Part shown: piece after piece, positions 59,268 through 59,285 of the stretch
How the letters are laid out: every line of letters begins with the position of its first letter
Numbering within the stretch: position 1 is the stretch's first letter
NCBI GenBank assembly: GCA_001598975.1
Contig: BBXU01002137.1
Coordinates: 1-59,285, forward strand
Reading direction: 5' to 3'
DNA from: Parachlorella kessleri
Taxonomy: Eukaryota > Chlorophyta > Trebouxiophyceae > Chlorellales > Chlorellaceae
DNA: 59,285 bases
The notes under the pieces: generated by a model
What the model was told of the DNA's origin: nothing
The model's input: only the letters and a program-made list of their open reading frames with translations
Database searches by the model: none
Position numbers and translations under genes: made by a program

Positions 59268-59285
59268 CTGCAGGGGGGAAAGCGG

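Noticed and set aside
1..59285. Bacterial-type systems (CRISPR, toxin-antitoxin, phage, operons)
   Set aside because: No direct-repeat arrays, no Shine-Dalgarno-spaced gene strings and no such proteins; all genes are eukaryotic and intron-split.

Overview
This is nuclear DNA from an intron-rich unicellular green alga (core chlorophyte). Genes are split into many short exons with GT-AG and some GC-AG introns. Several genes are followed by TGTAA, the usual chlorophyte poly(A) signal. The gene content is plant/algal: a FAX/TMEM14 protein, a starch-binding CBM20 coiled-coil protein, Derlin and HMG-CoA lyase. No bacterial operons, CRISPR arrays or phage genes are seen. All exon maps were built by hand from splice sites, reading phase and comparison among paralogues in the window; there is no transcript or database support.

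Layout. (1) 1781-10426 (-): membrane lipase copy L1, 22 exons. (2) 10843-11870 (+): FAX/TMEM14-like membrane protein, divergent from L1 across about 0.4 kb. (3) 12851-16389 (+): CBM20 plus long coiled coil, architecture like pyrenoid protein SAGA1. (4) 17603-18913 (+): coiled-coil protein CP1. (5) 20242-29012 (+): lipase L2. (6) 30099-31442 (+): CP2. (7) 32511-40929 (+): lipase L3. (8) 42384-44298 (+): hemerythrin-domain protein. (9) 44989-47612 (-): mitochondrial HMG-CoA lyase. (10) 48783-50281 (-): CP3. (11) 52148-53540 (-): CP4. (12) 54007-55564 (-): Derlin. (13) 56117-59267 (-): C-terminal part of a multi-pass membrane protein, possibly NEF1-like, running off the right edge.

The most unusual content is two lineage-type families that expanded together. 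Three lipases of 1004-1030 aa share the same 22-exon plan: a polytopic N-terminal membrane domain, a class-3 lipase domain with GHSLG, and a C-terminal tail with its own conserved motifs. Four coiled-coil proteins of 269-281 aa share a four-exon plan and a DSPPDSPTxVLHW signature. CP1-L2 and CP2-L3 form a tandem two-gene repeat in the same order and orientation. CP3-CP4 is a separate tandem pair on the other strand, and L1 stands alone in inverted orientation. I could not assign a function to the CP family. Lipase, fatty-acid exporter and starch-binding neighbours suggest a storage-carbon theme, but that link is inference from proximity only.
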